A stretch of DNA of 64,000 bases, taken from Lindgomyces ingoldianus. Its lineage: Eukaryota > Ascomycota > Dothideomycetes > Pleosporales > Lindgomycetaceae. A program made the position numbers and the translations under genes. Positions 46,381 to 57,598 of the stretch are shown here, one piece after another. Below the pieces are notes generated by a model. It was not told the origin of the DNA. It did no database searches and was given only the letters and a program-made list of their open reading frames with translations. The stretch's first letter is position 1. Every line of letters begins with the position of its first letter. The stretch spans positions 590,254 through 654,253 of the forward strand of contig NW_022985186.1 in the NCBI RefSeq assembly GCF_010093535.1, read 5' to 3'.

Positions 46381-47625
46381 TGTTCAACTGCTTACGTGAC
46401 CTGTAATTTTTACTGCTAAGCTTATTCTTTAGATTATGTATAATCCCTTCCTTGAATATTTGAAACTACATTCCTATTATTAGACTGCTTAGGCTTGGGG
46501 GCCCGAAAATGGACCTAAACCCCCTTCCCCTTTCTTTGTCTTACTTATGTGAGAGTAGTAAAAATAACTTGCTAGCAATAGATAAGTATAACCCCTTACT
46601 ATAATGGAAGATATATAGGGACAAAGTGACCTTACACAAAATCCACTTCTGTTTTGAGACGTAAGTTACACAAGCGTGTAACGTGAGCTATGAGTAAGCA
46701 ATTTGAGCCGTGGCTAAGGAGCACTAAGCTCGCCATAAGCCACCGTAATTGTGCCTGATTATGTCCTTGAGCAGCTTGAGCAAGGCCTGATTTGGGGCTC
46801 AAACAACTCACAGGGGTGCGGAAATCATAAGACTGATCCCATTTTCGTACCTAGTTTAGTAATACTTTTCCTTGACTTAAACTTCCTACAAGCCGCTTGA
46901 GACAGTCAACTATCATATTTCAAGCTAAGGATAGTGACTATGCACAATGGCTATACGTGAGCTTTGTAACGACAAAACGTACACTACAATTATTAGAGCA
47001 GAGTGTGACAAATTTTGATACTTGGGCAAGTGAGGCTCCAGTCCACTGCTAGCGGTTGGAAAAGTTGGCAAATTTTTACGATAGTATTGCGTGGGACACG
47101 TTATCTGTGCCGGCATGCCTGGGCGCCGATGGTGGGTTCTTGGCGCGGGCGAGTATACTTTTCCCAGATCTAATTGTTGTGCCTCAACTCATAGATGAGC
47201 TCTTATCGCGAAACTTTGTGGTTTACTTTGAGTGGGGGGTTTTTTTTTCTTGCTAAATACTTTGGTTCTGCTTTGACTCAACGACTTTGTAATAGCCAAC
47301 CAGGGAAATAGATCTCAACCATGGAAATGGACCTCAACTATAGAAACCTATGGAGAGGTTCAACCAATGACTCACACTCTAGTACTAGATCGAGAATATA
47401 AGCTACTGCGCACAATATATCTCATACAACTCCTTCGCAGCCAGCGCGACCTCATACACCATATACACCTCTCTCGTCAACACCCCAGCTCAGATAGCGT
47501 CTCTCAGCAGCCCGTGCTACGCTTCTCTCCCCACCGACGAGATAGCTACAGAAACAATTACTTTTCCCAGAATACTTTCCTTTCCTACTGCCATAATTAA
47601 TGCTAAAGAAGCTTCCATCTCAAAA
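46381..47625. other. Gene-free stretch between the HET-NACHT-WD40 and F-box-like genes
   Basis: Moderately AT-rich; short frames without motifs. A T9 run lies near 47245. The 3' part presumably holds the promoter of the gene at 47626. Confidence 0.5.
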
Positions 47626-49280
47626 ATGACTAAGAGAAACAATCACATCGCCTTTCCCTGGCTCTCGTTGCCTGCAGATATCCGCCTTTTGATCCTCGAT
47701 GAAATCTCGGGCCAGAAACATCGTGGCTGGGCTCAGTGCGCAGCCGTCTGCAAAGAATGGCAGGCCATTCTTGAACCCAAGAATTTCTCCCAACTAGCAT
47801 TGCAGCCATCCTGTCTAGACGAACTGGAAACCCTCGTTGTCCGACAAAGGCCTCTTGTCCAGCACATCTGTCTCAATATCGACCTTCCTCGATACACCTG
47901 TCGCACTTGTACACAAAGCGCCACCATGTCCAATCGTAGGTCTACCATTTTTAGGATGGCTATCCTAAGGCTCTTTTCTATCCTGAGTACCTGGCAGCCT
48001 ACAGGTCGGGTGACACTCGAGCTGAGCGCATCTTCACCGAGTGATTCACGACATTGGTTCAAGAACTACTATTTTGGACCCGGACATGAAGACACAAGAG
48101 ACTGGACCCAACAGGAGAAAGCTATTAGATGGCGCGACCCAAAGCACGGCTGGGTTGATGGTCAGCAGGTTAAAACTCCCGATCGGCCCGCTATTTTGCG
48201 CCTCTTCTCTCCGCTCTATTTGAACGCCCCCCGAACTCTCCCTGTCGTTCATGCCGTTACAAGCTTCTGCATACGTCGGCAACTTCGACATGAGCTTTTT
48301 CCCGAAGTACTAAAGGCCTTGTGGGAGAAACTCCCTCGGCTAGAAAGTATAGTCTACGAGCTGTGGCGTGCCCGGCCACACCACTACCAGATTGCATGTG
48401 CATATGGTACGTTTAACCCTATATCATATTTTCTTATAAGCTTTTGTGTTTATACAAGTAGAGGGGATTTACCTGTTCTGTTGAGATTATTTTGTATTGG
48501 ATATTTGGCGTAAAATCAACGAACCCCCCCCCCCCATATCAAACACGTTTTTAACGTATTTAATTTCCTTCTGACATCTTGATAGAACTAGCCTCCTTAG
48601 TCCAGCGTAGTATTCCAAAACACGTCAAAAGAGTATCTATCTTCAAGGACTTCAACAACCAACTTGCACTGGTACTAAATAACGCTACGCCACATTTAGG
48701 CCGAGATATCGAAACTACCTCGGCTGTAGATCTCGAGCTAGCCAAAGCGTTTGCCGCCAATAGTGACCATCTGGAGCACCTTTCTATTTCATACATGATC
48801 GACGCCCAGCAGTTTTTCACCTCATGCCAGCAGCTGCCATGTGCCTGGAATCTCCTGCAGTCGCTGACACTCACATCATCCACACTGGCCCGGACAGCTC
48901 CTCATAAAAATGTTTATACACTGTTGCGAAACGCCAGTTCAATTGCGCTGAAGATACCGCAGCTCAAAACCATGGTGCTCTGGAACAGTGAACCGGGACA
49001 AGCCTGTGCGGTAATTTATCAGCGACATATTGCAAGTGCAATGGCTACACTTACATGGCGTGGTACATGGAATCTTGAGCTCAGTGATAATGTTGTTGAG
49101 TCCTGGAAGAAGGTTGCCCCTAGTCCCTGCTACCTACGGTTGGAGAAGGAAGCATTACGCGACGTGGATATCAGGTCCCATGGCGATGCAATTCATCATC
49201 TGCGCTTGCCGGATGGAGTTGTTGATTCAGAATCACTATGCCAAATACGTCGCGAAGGAATGATGCAAAGAATGGCCTGA
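47626..49280 (+). CDS. F-box-like (leucine-rich) hypothetical protein
   Basis: Two exons (47626-48406 and 48586-49280) join in frame to 491 aa. The 179-bp intron has GT..AG ends and contains a C13 run. The N-terminus (FPWLSLPADIRLLILDEIS, then WAQCAAVCKEWQAIL) is a divergent F-box. The rest (VHAVTSFCIRRQLRHELFPEV; LPRLESIVYELWR; LVQRSIPKHVKRVSIFKDFN; DHLEHLSISYM) matches the layout of a large fungal family of F-box-like proteins with leucine-rich periodicity. Intact, GC-balanced. It is probably a SKP1-binding adaptor of unknown target. A family-S repeat lies 81 bp after its stop. Confidence 0.8.
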
Positions 49281-49879
49281 TCAGTGCATTTGTACAGATT
49301 TCTATCTACTTGCTGGCTGGTCTTGGCTTCGCTGACCAGCCCGCGAACAGGCTGCGCTACTTGTCGCACGTGTCTCACGCGATATCATACCCATGTACTG
49401 CACTATTCACTCATTAGGTATAGCTCCTCTCTCGTACAGTATATAGTCAGCCCAGAGCTCTATCGAGCTCCTGAGACCTTACAATACACAATACACTTGT
49501 TTAATCCACTTTGTTTGGATCTCACTACCTTGTCGACTCGCTTCCCATATGACCCCTCCTCAGCTCATGCAAGACTACTGACCCAGGACACCACGTGAAG
49601 GTGCCAGCCAATCGTCCTGGTAAGGAAGAGAAGAAGAAAGGCAGTGGAGCAAAAGAAGAGAAGAAAGGGAGGGGAGCAAAGAGTAGAAGTAGAAGTCGAG
49701 CCGAATGATCAAACACAAGAAATGAAATCATTACCTACAGTTATAGTCGGCGAGCGGCCTCGTCCACGACTCTCTGAGCCCAATCCAGGGCCCGTTCTGC
49801 CCGGTCCGTGGCCAGAGCCAGCCGCTCCAGGCGGGGTCCTCGCACACCGTTGAGGAGCAGTAGCCGGCAACCACACGGT
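49281..49879. other. Gene-free stretch with a family-S repeat and a purine tract
   Basis: It contains the repeat at 49362-49574, then a G/A-rich run (about 49620-49700, AAGAAGAGAAGAAAGGGAGG) and a GC-rich segment to about 49860 with no assigned gene. Confidence 0.5.
49362..49574 (+). mobile_element. 213-bp short repeat (family S), copy 3
   Basis: TGTCGCACG to CATGCAAGA, flanked by perfect duplications CTACT (49357-49361 and 49575-49579). Confidence 0.92.
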
Positions 49880-50468
49880 AGCGCAGGAGCTTATAACTTA
49901 TGGGGCTAATGTTAATGACTTGGATCCTTTAGGCTGCACGCCTCTACATGCGGCGGTAAACCGACGCGATGCAGTAATGACCGCTATTCTCCTAGATGCC
50001 AGTGCTGATATTAGCGGAACATTGATAGATGAGATTCCCTAGGGGCCATATTAATTTCGTGATCAGAACTCAAGGGTCGCTTGCAAGGCAATACATGTAG
50101 CTTTATCTAAGCTCTATTTATACTATGTTAAGGAAAGGCTGCTAATATCTCCGGAAGTTGTTTGACTCCTCGATACCGGCGCGGATCCTAACGAGGCGGC
50201 TACATACTGCAACTTGAGGCAGAGGACGTTTTCTAAGACACTGATCCAGCTCCTATTCAAAAACTTTGATTGTAAGGGAGATATTAGGGAGGCTGACTTT
50301 AAGGGGATGCTTGAAATTGCGGAGATGCTTGTCTAGCAAGGTGTTGCGGTAGGAGGTGTTGTGTTGGGCCTTACTGTGGAGCACATAGCCCGATTTGACG
50401 GGCATGAAGAGCTGTGGGAAACTCTTCAGAAGGGCATAGAGGGTGCGAAAGTAAAAGTTGGCGCGTAG
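49880..50468 (+). pseudogene. Ankyrin-repeat protein remnant
   Basis: A plus-strand reading shows a clear ankyrin repeat (VNDLDPLGCTPLHAAVNRRD, then VMTAILLDASADIS), stopped by TAG near 50040. A second decayed repeat follows (LLDTGADPNEAATYC) and a C-terminal part (LEIAEMLV*QGVAVGGVV, EHIARFDGHEELWETL) with several stops. The 5' part is missing. The parent may have been an ankyrin NLR-like gene or a stand-alone ankyrin protein; this cannot be decided here. Confidence 0.65.
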
Positions 50469-51126
50469 TCAACTTTGCTTAATGCTATAGCGGACACTCA
50501 CCTTAGAATAGTGCCTAAAGGGATTCATTTAGTGCAAACTTATGTCTTTATACGATTAGCGTACATGCATTGCATTTGATCCTTATTTGCAGCAAAGGCC
50601 TAGATATTTACGCAGTAGATATTAGGCATTAGAGATCAGTGCTGCTCTAACTCTATTTAAGTAGAAAGACAACTAGAAAACTTAGACGTGCTGCAAAAAT
50701 AGTTAGCTTACTGAACTAGCTACTACGCAAAAGGGTTATCAGATACTAGCGGGCTTCTACAGACTACAGAGTTTATCAGCCCTCTATACAGCCAAGCATA
50801 TTATTAGCAACCTAGATCTAAGCTCTTTCTTTGGGTTTGGGATTGCCACTAAGCAAAAATATCATGCAGGATAGTTAGCAACGTGATTCTTTACAAAGCA
50901 AAGAGAATTAGGGCGACCGCTCGCACTTTTGTTAGCTTAGCTTAAAGGCCTTACAGACAGTCCTATTGTTGGGCATTAGTTGCTACCTCATTTTGTCCAT
51001 TTTTGCGCGAAAGTCTCCAAGAAGGCGTTAAAAGGCTAGGCCGCTGGTTTGCCATAGCACCGTTTCACAGTGTTGGCTTGTAAAGAGTGCGTACTTGTAG
51101 ATTTTGTTCTAGAGCTCTTGTAGCAT
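50469..51126. other. AT-rich decayed stretch
   Basis: No open frame or recognised domain. Light RIP signs. It probably continues the decayed ankyrin locus or another old gene. Confidence 0.4.
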
Positions 51127-51907
51127 ATTACGTACATAGTGTTTAATAGAACGTAGTACTGTTCCTACTGTTCCTAATAGTAACAATCTCTTAGCAGTTA
51201 GAACAAAAGTAAATTGCCTTCTGTTACTATACAGTTAATAAGGCTATATGTACAACAGTAACTGCTTATACTAATTAATTTCTTAGTGTTTTAGTAACAG
51301 GTTTGTAGAGGACGTTTTTGCGCGTAGTAGTACAAGGGCTGCTGTAGAACAGGAGGTGTTAAAACACGCACTAATATAGTAGATTTTATACCTTTTTAAC
51401 TATCTTATTTATTATTAGTATAGAATAGTAAATTAACTTCTTAATTTACCTACTTCTTACTTTTAATATTGCCTTTATTATTACTATAAGTATGTAAAAG
51501 TTTCTTTAAACTCTACATAGCACTTAAAGGTTATAGCACTAGTTTAATATTACTTGCTAAAGTACTTTTAAGCTTTACTTTATAAGCTTTTATTACTTTA
51601 AAAAGTTAAAGGCTATTTTTTAAAGCTTTATTTTTTAGTGCTTTTTTACTTATGCTTTAACTAGCTAATTTTTATTTTTATAAGTTTTCTAAAAACCTTT
51701 ACCTTAATTACAGCCTAAATTTTAATATTAAGTAGAATAATATTTAGACTAAAGGTTGCTAGCTAAAGCCTAAAAGCCTTAGATATTATATAAAGAGCTT
51801 AAGAAAGATTTCTAAGAAAACTTAAACATTTTATAAAGATAGAATAGTAGATAGCACGGATAGCACTAAGAGCAAGCTTTTAGAGAAAGATAGGAGTGTA
51901 TTGTAAG

Positions 51908-54900
51908 CACACCTGAGATTAATCAATTAAGCAAGCTGGCAGTTTCTAGCTTAATTAATTGCGTTTTAGTATAAAGTTTAGCTAGATTAATTAAATTAGC
52001 TTAGCAGAAAGTTGCTAGCTTAATTAGTAGCTTAGATGCTTAATTCCTAACTAGAAAAGTTGTATATATTTTTTAGTGTTAAGTCTTAGCTGTTATCCTA
52101 TGTATCTAGATTGTTGTCTTCGCCTACCTACTTACTAAGCTTGTACAAAACGTCTATCTGCTTATTAGTAAGCTTTAATTAGCCTATATTATTATTATTG
52201 CTGCTACTAAAACTAGCCTGTCTTTATTATTGTACTAAGTGTAGTGCTGCAAGTAGCTTAGGTAATATACAGCATTAGTAAAGCTCTAGTAAATCTTTAA
52301 GCTTACTAAAGACGCGCTTACACTTACAGCTTAAAGCTAGTATAAAAAGTATTATAAGCGCTATTTTACTAAGGTTAGAATATTAATCGCCCAGCCTAAA
52401 CTAGTATTATATAGGATTAGTGCCCTTGCTAATAATTAGCTTACACTTTTACTGCTTATACTTATCCTTTTTAGTATTACTGCGTGTAGGATTAATAATA
52501 CTATTAATTATATTATTAATATTACTTAGTTTCTTTAGTGCGTGTGTGTAGCAAGGCCTTAGTAATAGTAGTAACTTATAATCTACCTATAGTGCCTAGA
52601 AATTAAGATTATTAGATGCTAGCTAATTAAACTTCTTAGCTTACACTTAATTATAGTAGTGTTTATAGTAAAAATAAAGTATTATAGTAGCATAGTAAGC
52701 TAGCAAGTTGTTAAGTTTAGCGTAGTACTTATTTACTTTAAGCAGCGCTGCGCGTAGATTAATAGGAAGATAATCTTTAAGCGCCTTATTATAAGCGTTA
52801 TAGACTACGCTATTATAGTAGAGAAGGCAAGCTTCTAATTAAGTAAGTAAAAACTTAAATATTAAGATTACTTTAGTAATTATACTAAAGCTATACTTAC
52901 TACATTTTTTAAAGCGCTTTATACACTTTTTAAGTAGCCTAAAAACCTTTATATAGTTAGTAATAATAGCTTAATTAGTAGCTGTAAGGCTGTCTAATCT
53001 TATCTACTATAGAGCAGCAGGCTAATCCTTGCCCTATAAGTTAGCGTAGATATCCTCTTTTACTGTATTTTATATGTAGGTGTTTACATACGCGTTAATA
53101 GCTAGCGTAAGCTTTATAGCTTACTTAAAATAGTTAAAGTATAAGTTCTAGCATGTAACTACTAGCTTAATTAGCTACAGTATTATAAGCTTGTTATCTG
53201 CGTTATAAGGTAGCTTATAGTAAGCTGTACGCTGCGCCTTCTTAAAGAGATTATACTGCTGCAGTGTGTAAATATAGTTAATAATATTAAAAAGTACACC
53301 TAAAGGTCTATGCTTTTGCTACTCCTTTATAAATGCTACCTTATTAGTAAGCTTATTAACTCCTTTATTATTATATAAGTCTATATCTCTGCCCTAGAGC
53401 AGTCTCTGCCTAATTAGATTAATTATATAAGGGCTACAGTAAAGGCGTTAGTAAATAGAATTAAATTTAAGCTTATAAGTAATTATAGTAATAGTAGTGT
53501 TATTATTAAAAGCATTATTAAAAATAAAGTAACTAAGTGTGCGCTTGCTTATGCTAAACTGCTTTAATATTAATAATATAACCTTAGCTAGTTAATTACT
53601 AGTGTAAGCGCCTATAAGCTAAGGCAGCGCAATAGGTAGGTCTTAGAGCTTGCTATTTAAGTTAATGTAGTAGGCAATAATACTAAGGAACCTACGCTTA
53701 CTAGCTTTTGTTGTCTATTTATTAAAGCTTATATAAATCCTACTAAGTAATTATAACAGCTTATAAATAATATAGGGCCTAAGCTAGTTAAATAGTTATA
53801 TAATGTATTAAAAGACACTTTTATAGTTCTTCTACAGCACTGCTTTAGTAAGCAGGTTAGCAATAGTAATTAAGTGTTAAAAAGCTAGTGTTTTAAACTT
53901 AAAGATAAAGTAGTTATTTATAATAAGCTAGTTAACTATAGTAAACCTAAAGTGCTGCTTACTAAAGCTGTTAATCTAATTAGCTACTACCTATAAAATA
54001 AAGACTCTTACAGTAATAAGCGTGTTATAAACACTAGTAATTAAAGTTTTACCTAGTGCTATAAGCTTATAGCTAGGCTTCTACTTGCTAAGGTAGCGCG
54101 CAGCTAACAAGACTGCTACGCTTGTATTATATATCCTAATACTAATATTTATAAGCTTATGCTTAAAACACTAGTAGCAGATAAAAAATATATAGGTTAG
54201 ATTTTTAAAAAGAGCAACATAATAGCTATAGCAATAGATCTAACTTTACTTATATTAGTGCGTTATAATAGGCTTTATATACAGCTTAAGATAATTTTAA
54301 TCTATGCTATTATAATTATTTTTAAGATAAGTGTTAAAAGCCTTATCTACAGTATTATTAGCTGCTTTAAAAGATAAAGTAAGCATAGCTTACTTACTAC
54401 TCTTAGTAGGTGTAATAATAGTGTCTTTAGGCTATAACTTACGCAATTATAACTTAAAAGTATGTGTATATAAAGGCAGCAGAGATAGGGTAAATAGCTA
54501 AGATTAAGATAACAGTAAGTTAATTATAATAGGCTAGCTTACAGTGCTGCGCATGCGCTTTTTAGGCAAGGGAGCGCTATTAGAGATACGTTTCTTGGGC
54601 GGCATAAGGGCGACAATAAGGTAAGGTATACAGCGATAGATCTGCAACACTAGAAGTATATAGCATTATAGGTAATAAATAGAGATAGAGTATATAATAT
54701 AAGACAACGCGCTAGCTGCTAGTTACACAGAGTTATTAGATATTACACAATACTACATAGTAAACAACACTAAAAAAAGTTTAGTATAGAGCTTTTATAG
54801 CTATCTAAGCTGCCTTATAAGCTACCTTATCTTTAAAATCTACTATATACTTAAGGCAATTAAGCTATTAATCTAAATTAAGCTTATAAAAAAGCTTAGC

Positions 54901-55005
54901 TAGATTAATTGCGTTTCTATATAAGGTTTAGCTAGATTAATTAAATTAGCTTGGCATCAATCTTCTAATTAAGCTATTAAGCTGGCTTGATTGATCTCAG
55001 GTGTG
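51908..55005 (-). mobile_element. hAT DNA transposon (hAT-2 family, copy 2)
   Basis: This 3098-bp element, CACACCTGAG to CTCAGGTGTG, is flanked by perfect 8-bp duplications ATTGTAAG (51900-51907, 55006-55013). It is the inverted counterpart of 3769-6866. The likely transposase start (MPPKKR) is 400 bp from the element end in both copies, and the dimerisation-domain remnant lies at about 52230-52330. RIP-ruined, with a partly different set of stops from copy 1. Confidence 0.93.
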
Positions 55006-55111
55006 ATTGTAAGAGAGACGAATCGCTGCCAAGCCTTGCTTGTTAGGATTCATGCTTATATACAAAGCACAGGTCATGTAACCTCTAAACATGTTGGGTG
55101 AGGCCATACTA

Positions 55112-56449
55112 TGTAACGATTCTCATGAATCGTTCCATCTCGGGTCGCCCGGAACCTATCTGAAGGGTCCCCGTATCGGCTCCGACCCTGACTCGACATA
55201 GCCCTGACTCTGCCCTGCCCCCCTGCTGCTACCCCTATTCCCTTATGTATTTAGTTTCACCTCTCCCTTGTAGCTAGCTTAGTAGTTTTCTAATATCCTT
55301 CGTACAAGGCCTATAGGTGTTAATAGAATTCCTAGGTTCTTAAGTCCCCACGCACTTCTATATGCCTCTAAGTGGATTCCTACTGCATTTAGACCTATTG
55401 TCTTGCCTGCGCTATTACATTATATTAGAAAACTTACTTTTGCTAGTAATAGCCTTATTATAATATTATATTAATTATTTATATAACTACATCTAAGTCT
55501 AAGAAGTGTCTAATTTAGTTTAGCTTGTAATTTTTATACACTGTTATATTAAATTATTTAGTTAGTATAAACAGAATCTTAGAGACTTTATATTTACTAA
55601 AGCCTTTAGGTTTAGAACTTTCTATCCTCTATAATTAAAATTGCTTTTAGAAAAGTTGTAAAGAGGCGCTAAAGTAGAAACTTAAAGACTACTAATAACT
55701 TATTAGAATTAGAGACAACTGCTAATGTCTAACTAACTACCCTCTAACTTTAGAGTTAAATATGCTTTAGCTAAGCTATACTATACTTAATTTAGAGTTA
55801 ATCTATAGCAACATGTCCTAATAGACCTTAATTAACTACTAAATTACCTCTAATAATGCCTTAAATCACCTCTGCTACCCTAGTAGCAGGAGACTTTTTA
55901 GGCGCCCTTAATAGTACTTAAATGTTACCTTACTAAACGCACGCCTAAGACTAATAACTGCATAGATAGCAAGGAACAATTAGTAAAGCCTTAATTATTA
56001 ATAGGTTAGACATCTATACAGATCACTATTAGAACAGGCGCGCACACATGGCGTTTAGTTTAGAGGACACTGCTAGCAGCGCAAAGGAATACTTAGAGCA
56101 AGAACACCTAGCTAAATTAGACTAGTTTTAGTTTAAGAAGGTAGAGAATATAATAGCAATACTTCTACTCTAATTACTACTAATAAAGACTAGTAGTCTA
56201 CAGAGGGGGGAGTAGTGTAATAATTCTTATAAATTCTTTTATCTTAGGTTGCCTAGAACCTATCTAAAGGATTCCTGTATTAGCTCTAACCTCTCCCCTG
56301 TAGCTAGCTTAGTAGTTTTCTGATATCCTTTATACAAGGCCTATAGGTGTTAATGGAATTCCCAGGTCATTAAGTCCCTACGCACTCCCATATGCCTCTG
56401 AGTGGATTCCTACCGCATTCGAACCTATTGTCTTGCCTGCGCCGTTACA
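55112..56449 (+). mobile_element. Small LTR element (LTR-A family) with two LTRs
   Basis: LTRs lie at 55112-55419 (308 bp) and 56216-56449 (234 bp, an internal deletion), both starting TGTAA and ending TTACA. The internal region is only 796 bp with no recognisable gag-pol, so it is non-autonomous or deleted. A polypurine tract AGAGGGGGGAG lies directly before the 3' LTR. The flanks TACTA (55107-55111) and ATTACTA (56450-56456) are similar but not a clean duplication. Confidence 0.75.
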
Positions 56450-56935
56450 ATTACTAGAGGACTTATTTACTTAAAGTTAAACAATCTCTGCAACTATATT
56501 AGAAAGATTATGTTAAAATTAAGCCCTCTAAAGCCTCTAAAAACACTAGTTACTGCAGTAACTACACTAAATAGTAGCTTTACTATTAATTAACTTAGCA
56601 GTAACTATTACTGTTAGTAAGGCTATTTTAATTTACTTTTTCTATAAGAATAAAATTTTATTACTATTAGTAACACCTAAAAAACACTACTAACAGTAAC
56701 AGTTACGTTCTAATAAACACTATGATTACGTAGCTTGCATGCTCTTTTGTTATTGCTATACTGTTGCTTAAGCAGAGGGCTTAGGACTAGCTGTTCCTCT
56801 TGTTAGATAGTCCTTAAGATTAGATATCATAAGGAATGTAGGCAGACATTTGCGCATGAAGCTAAAATAATAAGATTGGAAAGAGAGACGTTTCTAAGAT
56901 TAAAAATAGAAGAGATGTTAGCAGAGGTTAGGTAG

Positions 56936-57141
56936 TGTGGCACGTGTCTCACGCGATACCATATCCATGTACTGCACTATTCACTCATTAAGACTAGCTC
57001 CTTTCTCGTACAGTATATGGTCGGCGCAGAGCTCTCTCGAGCTCCTTAGACCTTACAATACACTGGTACAATTCACGTTGTCTAGATCTCAATACTTTGT
57101 CGACTCGCTTACCCTATGACCCCTTCTCAGCTCATGCAAGA
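56936..57141 (+). mobile_element. 206-bp short repeat (family S), copy 4
   Basis: TGTGGCACG to CATGCAAGA, flanked by perfect duplications GGTAG (56931-56935 and 57142-57146). Confidence 0.92.
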
Positions 57142-57146
57142 GGTAG

Positions 57147-57598
57147 GTCTAGACCCTAGGCAAATAGATGGCAACTTTATATATGCAGCCAGCCTGAGCC
57201 TCAGCCACTACGCGGATCTTGTTCCACCGACTCCATGTTCTAGGCATAGTTTCGAAACTTAAAGGTGGTGGATTTAGGTAGGTGGGCGGGCCTGACTAAC
57301 TTATTACCAGATATTTGGCTAGAAAGGAGTGCTGGCCCTAATTTGTGAGGCGAATGTTCGTTCTCTAACCGTATGAGAGTTAATAGAGGACTTAATCGTG
57401 TTGAAACGCCAACACAATTATGCTTGACTCTAGTTTGAAGACTGCAATTTCCGTATCCAAAGGTAATTCTCCATCCCATCAAAGCCGGTCTAAACAATTA
57501 TATAGAAGCGGTGACTAATATATTTGTGTATGATAGAAGACTAGCCGGTAGAGTGGAGGGAACACAGCTGGGATAAGCCTATTCATTCGAAGCATCAC
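57147..57598. other. Gene-free stretch downstream of the patatin gene
   Basis: GC-moderate, with one 85-codon frame on the minus strand without motifs. Nothing recognised. Confidence 0.5.

Larger units (their letters stand above)
51135..56724. mobile_element. hAT-like inverted-repeat element with two nested insertions
   Basis: The ends CATAGTGTTTAATAGAACG and CGTTCTAATAAACACTATG are flanked by a perfect 8-bp duplication ATTACGTA (51127-51134, 56725-56732). The inverted repeats extend inward about 170 bp. Removing the nested hAT-2 copy and the LTR element leaves roughly 1.1 kb without an evident transposase, so it is non-autonomous. The 8-bp duplication suggests hAT-type mobilisation. Confidence 0.82.
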
